From Acetobacter sp. CAG:977 (lineage in GTDB: Bacteria > Pseudomonadota > Alphaproteobacteria > CAAGCB01 > CAG-977): DNA of 59,430 nucleotides. The notes beneath the pieces are model-generated. The model made no database searches, was not told where the DNA came from, and worked only from the letters and a program-made list of their open reading frames with translations. Numbering within the stretch: position 1 is the stretch's first letter; every line of letters begins with the position of its first letter. Shown piece by piece: positions 37,002 through 45,957 of this stretch. The position numbers and the translations under genes are program-made. The DNA lies in NCBI GenBank assembly GCA_000434295.1, contig HF994932.1, forward strand, positions 169,511 to 228,940, given 5' to 3'.

Positions 37002-37718
37002 ATGGCACATCCCGGCATAAAAACAAGCATACCCGCCGTATTTGTCGCAACGGCGCTGTTAAGCGGATGTCTTCATCTGACGCCTGAATATGAAGATCAG
37101 GCTTGGCCGGGCGTTTCGGCCGGGACGATTTCTTCGGCGCCCGATTTTACGGCGCCCGTTGCCGGAGGCCAGTTCGGACAAAGAACGCCCCCCGACGTTT
37201 TACAAAACCAATACGGCTATCGCGGCGAAGACCTTGCCGCCGCCCGTCCTTCTTCCGTCGGAGGCGAAGGAAACCTGTACAGCTATGACAGTTCTCAGGA
37301 TACCGCTTTAAACGGATCAACGCTTCAAAACATCTCGGACGGTTCCGGACAGGGAAGCGGCGGCTCATCATCTTCTGCGACGGGGGCAACTCCCGGAAGC
37401 GCAAATTCCGTAGAAGAAACGGCTCTGGATGCGACATACGACCCCGCAGATCCCGTTGAAGACTGGCTGGCGACGGAAGGCAGTTCCGTGCGAACCCTGT
37501 TGACCGAATGGGGCGACAAAGCCGGATGGCGCGTTATTTGGAGCACCGACCGCGAATATATTCTGGAAGCCGGCGCCATGTTCCGCGGACGTTTCATGGA
37601 CGTTGCGTCCGCTTTGATACGATCTTTTGCCCGCGCCCAACCTTCACCGTGGGGCACATTCTATAAAGGTAACCGCGTGTTGCTGGTAACGACCCAGGAG
37701 GACGAAAATGCTGACTAA
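37002..37718 (+). CDS. pilL: TcpQ/PilL-like type IVb pilus lipoprotein
   Basis: The 238-residue product has a lipoprotein signal (TALLSGC, Cys near position 24), a Gly/Ser-rich linker (about 105-135) and a C-terminal TcpQ-type domain (about 150-232). That domain contains LRTLLTEWGDKAGWRVIWS, EYILEAGAMFRGRFMDVASALIRSF and a final RVLLVTT strand. In TCP and R64 thin pili this domain works with the secretin at the outer membrane. It overlaps the secretin gene by 11 nt. R64 PilL is longer, so only the C-terminal part matches. Confidence 0.82.
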   Translation: MAHPGIKTSIPAVFVATALLSGCLHLTPEYEDQAWPGVSAGTISSAPDFTAPVAGGQFGQRTPPDVLQNQYGYRGEDLAAARPSSVGGEGNLYSYDSSQDTALNGSTLQNISDGSGQGSGGSSSSATGATPGSANSVEETALDATYDPADPVEDWLATEGSSVRTLLTEWGDKAGWRVIWSTDREYILEAGAMFRGRFMDVASALIRSFARAQPSPWGTFYKGNRVLLVTTQEDENAD

Positions 37719-39294
37719 AAAATTAACCTGTTTCTTGGGCGTTTCCCTGATCATATTAACGTCTTGCACCCTGTCAAAAGCCGTCAAACAGGAAACCGAC
37801 AGAACTTTGGATCAGGTGCAAAGAACCTTAAACGAACCTCATAAGCCCTCTGATCAATACAGAATGGACACTATCGCCATTAAAGACGACATTTGGTTGG
37901 GAAATCAAAGCGTTCGCATTAACGAAGGCGATCCCTTACCCGCCCGATTTGAAACGGACGAAGGTATCACGCTGGTCAGCACTAGACCCGTCAGCCTGTT
38001 ACAAATTTCAGAACAAATTACGTCTTTGACCGGCATTACCGTCCGTATTGACGATATGCTCCAACAGGAAGCCCAAAATGCAAACCAGGGCGAAAGTTTG
38101 GACGAAACCGCAGGAGAGACCAGCGCTCCCGATATGTTTATGCCGGCGTATTCCGGAAAATTAAGCGGATTGCTTGATCAGATTTCTTCCCGCTTTGCTT
38201 TGTGGTGGAGATATAAAAACGGCGTCATTACCTTTTATAAAATGGAGACGCGTGTCTTTACGATTTATGCGTTGCCCGTTACGTCGTCTTTGAATGCGAA
38301 CATCGCGGGAACCGCTTCGGGTGAAACGGGCGGAAACACTTCCGCGACAACGGATTCAACCGCCGAAGTCGATCTGTGGACGCAAATCGAAGACGCCGTC
38401 ACCAATATGTTGCCGCCCGATGCGACAATGACCGCCGGTCGTGCAAACGGAACGCTGACCGTTACCGCACCGCCGTACACGTTACAGCGCGTTTCTCAAT
38501 ACGTCAGAAGCTTAAATGAAAAACTGTCCCGACAGGTCGCCATTTCGGTAAAAGTTTTGCAGGTTACTTTAAAAGACGAACAAAACTTCGGACTGGATCT
38601 GAATATGGTCTTTGACGCCATGTCAGGAAAAGGCATAACCGGTAGCATCATTCCCGACGAAACCATTTCCGAAACAGCCGCCGGCATGCATATGGGTATC
38701 GTTAATGCGACTTCCGGCGGATGGAAAAAGTTCAATGATTCAAAATTGTTGCTCAATGCGTTGTCTTCTCAAGGAACGACAACTCTGGTAACCAGTTCAA
38801 CAGTAACAACGTTGAACAACAAAGTCGCCCCCGTCCAGGTGTCTACCAATACGTCTTATATCGAACAAACCGAAACGACGACCAGCGGCGACACCGTTAC
38901 GACAACGGCGACCCCCGGAAACATCAACGCCGGTTTCACGATGGAAGTCTTGCCGCGTATTTTGGATCACGGGCGTTTGTTAATCATGTTCGCCATGACG
39001 ATTACCGAATTGACGCAAATGGATACGCAAACGTTCGGTTCAGGCGACAGCCAGACCATGATTCAGCTGCCGACGGTTGAAACGCGCGGCTTTGTCCAAG
39101 AAGTCGCCATGAGTTCCGGATCGACACTGATTCTGACAGGATTTGAAAAAGTCAATACGTCCTCTAACAAATCCAAAGGGATAACGTCGGTTTCTGACGA
39201 AGCTTCGCGTGATCGCAACGTTTTGGTCATTCTGTTGACGCCGGAAGTTTTGATTTCTCCGCTGTCTCCCGAAACGCGCATGCAGGACAGATGA
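37708..39294 (+). CDS. pilN: PilN-family type IVb pilus secretin
   Basis: The 528-residue product is a lipoprotein (LIILTSC, Cys near 21) with N-terminal secretin domains (ISEQITSLTGITVRIDD, LDQISSRFALWWRYKNGVI). A repeat domain (about 230-270) and a C-terminal secretin core follow (QVAISVKVLQVTLKDEQNFG to FVQEVAMSSGSTLILTGFE). It should form the outer-membrane ring through which the pilus passes. It overlaps the pilL-like gene and lies 18 nt before pilO. Confidence 0.92.
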   Translation: MLTKKLTCFLGVSLIILTSCTLSKAVKQETDRTLDQVQRTLNEPHKPSDQYRMDTIAIKDDIWLGNQSVRINEGDPLPARFETDEGITLVSTRPVSLLQISEQITSLTGITVRIDDMLQQEAQNANQGESLDETAGETSAPDMFMPAYSGKLSGLLDQISSRFALWWRYKNGVITFYKMETRVFTIYALPVTSSLNANIAGTASGETGGNTSATTDSTAEVDLWTQIEDAVTNMLPPDATMTAGRANGTLTVTAPPYTLQRVSQYVRSLNEKLSRQVAISVKVLQVTLKDEQNFGLDLNMVFDAMSGKGITGSIIPDETISETAAGMHMGIVNATSGGWKKFNDSKLLLNALSSQGTTTLVTSSTVTTLNNKVAPVQVSTNTSYIEQTETTTSGDTVTTTATPGNINAGFTMEVLPRILDHGRLLIMFAMTITELTQMDTQTFGSGDSQTMIQLPTVETRGFVQEVAMSSGSTLILTGFEKVNTSSNKSKGITSVSDEASRDRNVLVILLTPEVLISPLSPETRMQDR

Positions 39295-39312
39295 TAAATT
39301 GAGAGGTTTCTC

Positions 39313-40689
39313 ATGGCCGTTGACGACGAAGAAGAACTGACGATAGACGATTTGGAAGACGACGCCGGCGATTTGCCCTTGCCGTCCGAAGAAGACGAAG
39401 ACCCCCCTTGGGGCGCAACGATGGTTATCAATGATACCACGTATGCCGTCAGTCTTTTCTGGCAGCCGTTACAGGACGTTGACGACCCGTTGCCGGAAGT
39501 TAAAGAAACCGCCGACGGCGTCATGGAAGGCGCTGATTTATACTGTTTGCGCAAAGGGGCTTCTTCTCAATACGGCATCGGAAATTCACAGGAAGGTCAT
39601 AAGCCTGGGCAACCGTCAGCAGCAGCAGCCGTCGCAGATATTTTCGCAGACCGTTCTTCTTCGGTCGCCGTTTTTAAAGTCGATGAAGGATGGTGGTTTA
39701 TTGCCGTCCGTAACGATTTGATTTTGTCCGAAGAAGATATCCTCTATCTTAATGAAGAAGACGCCAAAAGAGCTTTCTTTGCCATGATGGCCGTGCCGGA
39801 CTGGGGACGAAAAATTGCGCCGGCGTCTTGGGGAATCGACGGAACGGAAGAAGTCGATCTGTGGGATATTTTAAAATCCCCCGGACAGTCAAAGCTGATT
39901 CGTATCGGCGGCGGCGGAAAAGATCAAAAAACTTTACTGATCGCCGGCGGCGCAGGTTTGCTGGTCTTGCTGATCGGTTACAAGCTTGTCAGCGGTCTTT
40001 TTACCCCGTCGGCGCCTAAACGCATCAAACCTATCGTTCCCCTGCCGGCTTTGGTTGAAGAAGCTCCCGTAAAAAAAGTCGTCGAAATAAAGCCTTGGGA
40101 GAAACTGAACGTTCTGGATGATGTTCTGTTCCGTTGCTATGCCGGCATTCAACAAGTCAGAACTATGGTAATTCCCGGTTGGAGACTTGACAACGTTTCT
40201 TGCAATGCTTCCGGCGTAACCGCGAACTGGACCATGATGTGGGGACATATCGGATGGGTAAAGCGCGCTTTTGAAGAATATTCGACAAAAGGAATGGATT
40301 ACTTTGTTTCCGAAGACGCCAAATCCGCCATTGCGACCATTTCAATCGGAGAAATTCCGACACATACGTCAACGCCGAAATATTCCGTTTATGAAGCCAG
40401 AGAAGAGCTTAATAACATCTTTCAAGCCATGAAAGCCAATATTCGCATGACCGAAGAACGCGGGAAGCCTCCTCAGTACAAAACAAGCGCAAACGGATTG
40501 GATACGGAAATTGTCCCCGGAACACGCGTTTATTCAAATCTGAAATTCAGCTTTTCTTCCGAATATCCGCCGGGAGATTGGCTTTCCTTATTTAAAAAAT
40601 TTCCGGGACTGGAAATTTTAAACTTAACATTTACTCCGGATAAATCAATTTGGAACTATGAGGGAAAAATCTATGAAGCGATACGTTAA
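39313..40689 (+). CDS. pilO: PilO-family type IVb pilus inner-membrane protein
   Basis: The 458-residue product starts with an acidic N-terminal stretch. A cytoplasmic domain follows with GGATM-type INDTTYAVSLFWQPL and DEGWWFIAVRNDLILSEEDI, the PilO2 family pattern. One transmembrane segment (about 203-222, LLIAGGAGLLVLLIGYKLV) and a periplasmic domain to the end complete it. It should be a platform protein connecting the cytoplasmic ATPase with the secretin. GAGAGG precedes the ATG. Its end overlaps the pilP start by 17 nt. Confidence 0.87.
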   Translation: MAVDDEEELTIDDLEDDAGDLPLPSEEDEDPPWGATMVINDTTYAVSLFWQPLQDVDDPLPEVKETADGVMEGADLYCLRKGASSQYGIGNSQEGHKPGQPSAAAAVADIFADRSSSVAVFKVDEGWWFIAVRNDLILSEEDILYLNEEDAKRAFFAMMAVPDWGRKIAPASWGIDGTEEVDLWDILKSPGQSKLIRIGGGGKDQKTLLIAGGAGLLVLLIGYKLVSGLFTPSAPKRIKPIVPLPALVEEAPVKKVVEIKPWEKLNVLDDVLFRCYAGIQQVRTMVIPGWRLDNVSCNASGVTANWTMMWGHIGWVKRAFEEYSTKGMDYFVSEDAKSAIATISIGEIPTHTSTPKYSVYEAREELNNIFQAMKANIRMTEERGKPPQYKTSANGLDTEIVPGTRVYSNLKFSFSSEYPPGDWLSLFKKFPGLEILNLTFTPDKSIWNYEGKIYEAIR

Positions 40690-42289
40690 AAAACAGATTC
40701 AGCTGGCGGCGGTTGCTCTTTCCGCCGTTCTGGTTCCTCAGGCAAATGCGGACGATTTGTTTGACGCCTCCTTCTTAGGCGAGCCCGTACCCGTTGCTCC
40801 GTCGGATCCGTCCGGAGCACCCGCCGCCGCGACGGGAACTTCCGAAAACGCGACAGACCCCGTTGCACCAAAAGACGGCGATGCAAAAGAAAGCACCGAT
40901 ACCGAACCTGCTTTGCCTTTGCCCGATCTGGGACCTGCCGCGGCTCAACCCCCTGCAGAAACAAATGCTTCCGCCCCTGAAACGACTCCGGCTCCAGAAC
41001 CCGCCCCCGAAGTCCCCGCAACAACTCAAGATACGGCTGAAGCAAATGTTCCCCCTCCGGCTCCGTCGCTTGACGTCCCGGCGCCTGCGCCGTCCTCTGA
41101 AACAGTGCCGGCTCCCGCGCTTGATCCGTTCGCCATGGATGTTCCTCAACCGCCCCCCGCCCCGACAGAAAATAATACTATGGACGTTCCTCCCCCGCCG
41201 GCGACAGATTCTTCAACTGCCAATACGGGAATGAGCTTGACGGCATCTCCGAGCGACCAGTTCTTGGGAAAATTGTCCAGTGACGTTTTCCGCGAAATGG
41301 CCGATATGGAACGTGAAAACAATAAATTGATGCTCCAGTTAAAACGCGAGCAGCTTCGTTCCGAAATTGACGCTTTGAAAACGGCAAACCGCCAACAGCT
41401 GTTTGACGAAATAGAACGGCGCGAAAAAATGACCCAAGCCCGTTTGGAATGGGAATTGGCTCAGGAACTAAAACGTCAGGAAGCCTTGGAACGCAGACAA
41501 AAAGCCGAAATTCGCCAAAAGCAAATCGAAGCGGCTCTGAAACGCGAAGAAGACAGACGTAAAGAAAAAGCTAAAAAAGAAGAAGAAGAACGTCGCAAAA
41601 AAGAAGAAGAAATAAAACAAAAAGAAGAAAAAGAACAAAAAGAACTAAAATTAAAATATGACGCCGCTGCTTTAATTCAGCTCAATGAATTAAAGCCGAC
41701 TTTGATGGCTGTAACACGCCCGCCCAAAGTCAAACGTTCTCCGTCTTCCCGTGCGGACATCAACTTGACGGCAATCGGTGAAGATTTGCTGACCAAGAAA
41801 AAAGCCGGACAGGCTTTGACGGGTGTCTCTTTCAGCGGCGCAGACGTTCCCAAAGGCAGTGCTCAAGACGATTCCGATACAAAAAAATCCGAGCCGGCTT
41901 CAACACTTTATTCCGTCTCAGAAATCAGAGGTACTGCGGGAACTTTGATCGCAAAGCTGGTGTCTAAAAAAGATAAAATGACTTTCTACGCCAAAAAGAA
42001 TACCATCTTGCCCACAGGACATACCGTCATTGACATAGACAAGGATTTCGTTTTGGTGCAGTTGGGCAAAACAAAAGAAATGATCGGTTTCCCGTCCGCA
42101 GGTTTGCTGAGTGCCCCTCAAGATACGGCAGAAGAACAAAAACCTGAAGCCCCTCAAGATCCGGCTAATGCTCCAAGCCCGCGCAACACTTCTTTTAGTC
42201 CGCGTACGGCTCGCCCCCCCGCGACTAAAGGTGCTCCTTCGTCGGGACGCGGAAGAGCCTCTCTGTCAGGCGCGGCTCTTGCCAGATAA
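40673..42289 (+). CDS. pilP: PilP-like type IVb pilus protein with extended N-terminus
   Basis: The 538-residue product has a signal peptide (about 1-27, VLVPQANAD) and a Pro/Ala/Glu-rich region (about 35-190). A highly charged coiled coil (about 200-330, KREEDRRKEKAKKEEEERRK and neighbours) comes next. The C-terminal PilP-type domain (about 410-485) has VSEIRGTAGTLIAKLVSKK and TVIDIDKDFVLVQLGKTKEM. Classic R64 PilP is about 150-200 residues, so two thirds of this protein are extra. The ATG at 40673 follows GAGGGA. An ATG 15 nt upstream has no such site. Confidence 0.78.
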   Translation: MKRYVKKQIQLAAVALSAVLVPQANADDLFDASFLGEPVPVAPSDPSGAPAAATGTSENATDPVAPKDGDAKESTDTEPALPLPDLGPAAAQPPAETNASAPETTPAPEPAPEVPATTQDTAEANVPPPAPSLDVPAPAPSSETVPAPALDPFAMDVPQPPPAPTENNTMDVPPPPATDSSTANTGMSLTASPSDQFLGKLSSDVFREMADMERENNKLMLQLKREQLRSEIDALKTANRQQLFDEIERREKMTQARLEWELAQELKRQEALERRQKAEIRQKQIEAALKREEDRRKEKAKKEEEERRKKEEEIKQKEEKEQKELKLKYDAAALIQLNELKPTLMAVTRPPKVKRSPSSRADINLTAIGEDLLTKKKAGQALTGVSFSGADVPKGSAQDDSDTKKSEPASTLYSVSEIRGTAGTLIAKLVSKKDKMTFYAKKNTILPTGHTVIDIDKDFVLVQLGKTKEMIGFPSAGLLSAPQDTAEEQKPEAPQDPANAPSPRNTSFSPRTARPPATKGAPSSGRGRASLSGAALAR

Positions 42290-42296
42290 AATTAAC

Positions 42297-42327
42297 CCGA
42301 AAGGCGGACCGTCAATCCGCCTTTCGG
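42297..42327 (+). terminator. Hairpin between pilP and pilQ
   Basis: A perfect 12-bp stem (CCGAAAGGCGGA / TCCGCCTTTCGG) with a 7-nt loop is followed by AATTTTAT, a weak T tract. A second dyad, ATCAAACA-8-TGTTTGAT (42334-42357), follows. The 127-bp gap may hold an attenuator and a second promoter for pilQ-pilR. Confidence 0.6.
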
Positions 42328-42416
42328 AATTTTATCAAACACATCCTCTTGTTTGATGCATCATTAAAAAACATATATAAATTACGTCTTATGCTTTGAT
42401 GTCGGGGATCGCTTAA

Positions 42417-44213
42417 ATGCCTATACCAGCAAAAACAAAACAGGCTCTTGCGGCAAATGCGCAAAAACAACTGGGCGCAGCCGCAGGCACGCAAAAAGCG
42501 TCCGCACAATCAAATGCAAACGCGAATGCCAACGCCAAAGCAAGCTCAAATACAAATACGAATACGGCTTCCGAACAGAAAAAAAACGCTTCCGCAGCTC
42601 CGGCAGAAAAGCAAGCCCCCAAAAAAAGCTCGGAAATCTTAAATGAACTCTTTTCTCACGGCGTTACATGCGTAACAGCTGCCAACGGATCGTTCCCCGT
42701 CAAAGACGATACGCGTGCTTTGCTGGCTTTATTCTCAAACGGACGCTTTCTGGTCAGTGCCGAACATAAATTCGACGGACGCGTATTAAGCTTTGAAGTT
42801 CTGGCAAGAAAACGGCGCATTCAGGTCGGAAAACCCGAATATGTCCCCGTCAACCTCATTAAAGCCATCTATGACAGGGCTCAAAAAGATGCGCCTGCCG
42901 TCTCTGCCGCAGACGATGATGACGGACCGACAGATCTTACTCAATTGCAAATGCAAATTGACTATCTGAATATCTTGAAACGCGCCGCAAGCGTTAAAGT
43001 GTCAGATATTCACGTCGTCGTCGGAACCGATAAAACTCAAATCATGTTCCGCACAAACGGTATGATGCAGGTCGAAGTCGAAAATTCCAAAGAATGGGGC
43101 GAAGCTTTTGTTCGCGCCGCATTTGCGTCCTCCGATATTTCCGATGCAAACTACGCTCAAAACGAATATCAGGCCGCTCAAAAAGTCGGCGATACGCCTT
43201 TCCGCGGTTCTCACGGAAAATTGCGCCTGCCCAGAAACGTTTTGGGCGTGCGCTTGCAATTCAACCCCATCGCGTTCGGATCCCGTTACCTGGTTATGCG
43301 TTTGTTGTATGCCGATGACGATCCCGATAATGCCGGTGATTTGATGGCTTTGGGATATACTCAGCGCGAAGCCGATATGTTCTACCGTCTGCGCGCCGTC
43401 CCTATCGGCATTATTATCGTCGCGGGTCCGACAGGTTCGGGAAAATCAACCACACTTCAACGCAATATGATCAGTCTGTTGCAAGAACGTAACTATGAAC
43501 TGAACCTGATTACCGTGGAAGACCCTCCCGAATACCCGATTCCCGGCGCACGCCAAATGCCCGTGACCAACGCAAACACCGAAGCCTTAAAAGAACAGGA
43601 ATTCACCAAAGCTCTTGCCGCTTCTTTGCGTTCAGACCCCGATATGTTGATGATCGGCGAAGTCCGTACGCTTTCGGCGGCTCAGCTGGCTTTTAAAGGC
43701 GCCCTGTCCGGACACGGCGTGTGGACGACTTTGCACGCCAACAGTGCGCCCGCCGTCGTTATGCGCTTGCGCGATATGGGCGTTGAAAGCTTTAAATTGC
43801 TTGACCCCGAAATTATGAAAGGCATGGTTTCGCAACGCCTGTTTAGACGTGTCTGCCCGAAATGCCGTATCCCCGTTACGCAACAGCCGGATCATCCCGC
43901 CGTTAAACGTTTAAAAAAAGCCTTCGGAGATTTCGGCATGGAGCAAAGCTTCTTAAAAGGTCCGGGATGCCCGTATTGCGATAACCGCGGCGTTAAAGGG
44001 CGGTGCGTCGTCGGAGAAATCCTGTTACCCGATGCAACATTCCTGGAATTGCTGGTCAAAGGCGAAACAAAAAAAGCCATTGATTACTGGACCGGAGATT
44101 TAAACGGAAGAACGTTGAAAGATTGCGCCGTTGAACGTATGCTTAGCGGATTGCTGGATATCGAAGAAGTCGAACGTTGGTGCGGATTGTTGGATGAACG
44201 CCCCGTCTACTAA
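42417..44213 (+). CDS. pilQ: PilQ-family type IVb pilus assembly ATPase
   Basis: The 598-residue GspE/PilB-superfamily protein drives pilus extension or retraction. An Ala/Asn/Lys-rich low-complexity tract (about 10-75) precedes the N-terminal domain. The core has Walker A GPTGSGKST (337-345), an Asp box VEDPPEYPIPGARQ, a Walker B region DPDMLMIGEVRT (about 408-419) and a His box HGVWTTLHANSAP. A four-Cys zinc site (C480, C483, C518, C521) is of the type found in GspE/PilB but usually lost in VirB11. Motifs look intact, so it should be active. Confidence 0.92.
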   Translation: MPIPAKTKQALAANAQKQLGAAAGTQKASAQSNANANANAKASSNTNTNTASEQKKNASAAPAEKQAPKKSSEILNELFSHGVTCVTAANGSFPVKDDTRALLALFSNGRFLVSAEHKFDGRVLSFEVLARKRRIQVGKPEYVPVNLIKAIYDRAQKDAPAVSAADDDDGPTDLTQLQMQIDYLNILKRAASVKVSDIHVVVGTDKTQIMFRTNGMMQVEVENSKEWGEAFVRAAFASSDISDANYAQNEYQAAQKVGDTPFRGSHGKLRLPRNVLGVRLQFNPIAFGSRYLVMRLLYADDDPDNAGDLMALGYTQREADMFYRLRAVPIGIIIVAGPTGSGKSTTLQRNMISLLQERNYELNLITVEDPPEYPIPGARQMPVTNANTEALKEQEFTKALAASLRSDPDMLMIGEVRTLSAAQLAFKGALSGHGVWTTLHANSAPAVVMRLRDMGVESFKLLDPEIMKGMVSQRLFRRVCPKCRIPVTQQPDHPAVKRLKKAFGDFGMEQSFLKGPGCPYCDNRGVKGRCVVGEILLPDATFLELLVKGETKKAIDYWTGDLNGRTLKDCAVERMLSGLLDIEEVERWCGLLDERPVY

Positions 44214-44233
44214 GGTCTTAACGGAGAAAAAAT

Positions 44234-45322
44234 ATGGCTAAAAATGGCTTTTCATTAACGGACATCAACCGTGTATATGCCCAAATCATTTGCCGTATGA
44301 GCGGCGGCACCCGTTTAAAAATTTACAGAAAACTGATTTCTTTGCTGCACAACCGTTTCTCTTTGATGGATGCTTTGGACCGAATCCGCGGCATTATTAC
44401 AAACGACGGAAAAAATCCCGACGAACCTATGGCTTTGGCTATCCTTTATTGGTCAAGATCCCTGCAAAACGGTAATCCGTTCTCCGTCGCTCTGGAAGGT
44501 TGGGCGCCGGCTCGCGAACGCTTGATGCTGTCCGTCGGTGACGTTTCTCACTTGGAAGGCGCCTTGGAAAACCTGATCAAAGTTACTGAAGGAACCAACC
44601 GAATGACTGCTCCTCTGATCGGCGCCGTCAGCTACCCGATGTTCCTGTCCATGATGACCGTCTTGATCATTTACGCAATCGGCGCTTACATGGTGCCGCC
44701 CATGATGAACGCCGCTCCGAATACAAGATGGACAGGTTCCGCAAAAGACCTGGTGGCTTTATCCGTTTGGATCCAAAAAAATTGGTTGATTGCCTTTTCC
44801 ATCCTGCCGACGCTGTTCGTGTTAATCTTCCTGTCACTTAGCCGATGGAAGGGAAAAACACGGGCTCTGTTCGATAATGTCCCGCCATGGTCGCTTTATC
44901 GAATCTTCGTCGGCGTGACGTGGTTGCTGGCAATGGCCGCTTTGGTGCGCGCCGGAACCCCCGTTTCTCAAGCTCTGCGTTCCCTGCGCCACGATGCAAG
45001 CCCCTACCTGCTTTATCGAATCGACAGTGCTTTGGTCTACATTAACAACGGTGATAACTTGGGCGAAGCTTTGTTTAAAGCGGATTTGGGATTCCCGGAT
45101 ACCGAAATTATCGGTGACTTGCGCATTTATTCCGAAATGGACAACTTCCAAGGCGCTTTGGACCAGATGGCTAACGAATGGCTGGAAAACAGCGTAACCG
45201 GCATCGAACAAAAAGCCGGCGTCTTGAACATGGTCGCAACCCTGTTCGTTTCCGGCGTTATCGCATGGTCCGTTATGGGGACATTCGCCATGCAAGAACA
45301 AATTACAAAAAGTATGGGTTAA
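44234..45322 (+). CDS. pilR: PilR-family type IVb pilus inner-membrane platform protein (GspF-like)
   Basis: The 362-residue product has a GspF-type cytoplasmic domain (about 25-125, RLKIYRKLISLLHNRFSLMD and a second one near 225-310). Hydrophobic segments fall near 133-155, 175-200 and 330-352. It is the membrane platform that couples the PilQ ATPase to subunit movement. It starts 20 nt after pilQ and ends at a strong terminator. No prepilin or prepilin peptidase gene follows. Confidence 0.9.
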   Translation: MAKNGFSLTDINRVYAQIICRMSGGTRLKIYRKLISLLHNRFSLMDALDRIRGIITNDGKNPDEPMALAILYWSRSLQNGNPFSVALEGWAPARERLMLSVGDVSHLEGALENLIKVTEGTNRMTAPLIGAVSYPMFLSMMTVLIIYAIGAYMVPPMMNAAPNTRWTGSAKDLVALSVWIQKNWLIAFSILPTLFVLIFLSLSRWKGKTRALFDNVPPWSLYRIFVGVTWLLAMAALVRAGTPVSQALRSLRHDASPYLLYRIDSALVYINNGDNLGEALFKADLGFPDTEIIGDLRIYSEMDNFQGALDQMANEWLENSVTGIEQKAGVLNMVATLFVSGVIAWSVMGTFAMQEQITKSMG

Positions 45323-45336
45323 AATCCGAAATAAAG

Positions 45337-45368
45337 AAAAAGCGCTTCCGTAAAAAGAAGCGCTTTTT
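45337..45368. terminator. Bidirectional intrinsic terminator
   Basis: AAAAAGCGCTTC and GAAGCGCTTTTT form a perfect 12-bp stem with an 8-nt loop between the converging pilR and yajQ genes. It closes the pilus operon. Confidence 0.9.
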
Positions 45369-45380
45369 TGTTTTTATCGG

Positions 45381-45866
45381 TTAGTCCCTAAAATTCGTAA
45401 ACTGCAAAGGCTGCGAAATACCCAGCGTTTTCACAAAAGCGATGACATCCTGCAAATCGTCGCGTTTTTTCCCCGATACTCTGAGCTCGTCGCCTTGGAT
45501 GGAAACTTGCACTTTCTTTTTGGAATCCTTAATGGCTTTGGATATTTTTTTGGCGGTTTCCTGATCAATGCCCTGTTTGACCTTGACGGTTTGTCGAATC
45601 ATTGCGCCAGCGGCTTTTTCTTCCTTTCCGAAATCCAAAGCGGAAACATCCAATTTTCTGCGCGTAATATAGGTTTTCAACAAATCCTGAACCTGTTTAA
45701 GTTTTAAAGCATCGTCGGCTAACAGGATAATATCGTTTTCTTTTAGCTCAAGAGAGCTTTTCGAGCCTTTGAAATCAAAGCGTTGCGAGATTTCGCGCAC
45801 AGCGCCCGCAACGGCATTATTAACTTCGGCCATATCGGTTTTGGAAACAATATCAAAAGAAGGCAT
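45381..45866 (-). CDS. yajQ: YajQ family (UPF0234) nucleotide-binding protein
   Basis: The 161-residue protein starts MPSFDIVSKTDMAEVNNAV and shows the YajQ signature throughout: REISQRFDFKGSKSS, LELKENDIILLADDALKL, MIRQTVKVKQGI, and a C-terminal VSIQGDELRVSGKKRDDLQ. Members bind nucleotides, and one in Xanthomonas was reported as a cyclic di-GMP effector. The ATG at 45866 has CGGAG upstream and gives the normal family length. Confidence 0.95.
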   Translation of the reverse strand: MPSFDIVSKTDMAEVNNAVAGAVREISQRFDFKGSKSSLELKENDIILLADDALKLKQVQDLLKTYITRRKLDVSALDFGKEEKAAGAMIRQTVKVKQGIDQETAKKISKAIKDSKKKVQVSIQGDELRVSGKKRDDLQDVIAFVKTLGISQPLQFTNFRD

Positions 45867-45910
45867 TTTTTTCTCCGCCGTTATTTTCAATATTTTTTAC
45901 TATAATAAAA

Positions 45911-45938
45911 AAGGGGGAAAGCATCAACTCTCCCCCTT
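45911..45938 (-). terminator. Terminator of the cold shock gene
   Basis: AAGGGGGA (45911-45918) pairs with TCCCCCTT (45931-45938). On the minus strand the stem is followed by TTTTTT. It lies 20 nt after the csp stop and before yajQ. Confidence 0.8.
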
Positions 45939-45957
45939 GATTATATTTGCAAAAGCC

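Noticed and set aside
30939..45322. Dot/Icm (type IVB) secretion system
   Set aside because: The ATPase and pilin match VirB4 and VirB2, and the right-hand genes match R64/TCP thin pilus proteins; no DotA, IcmE/DotG or DotH homologue is visible.
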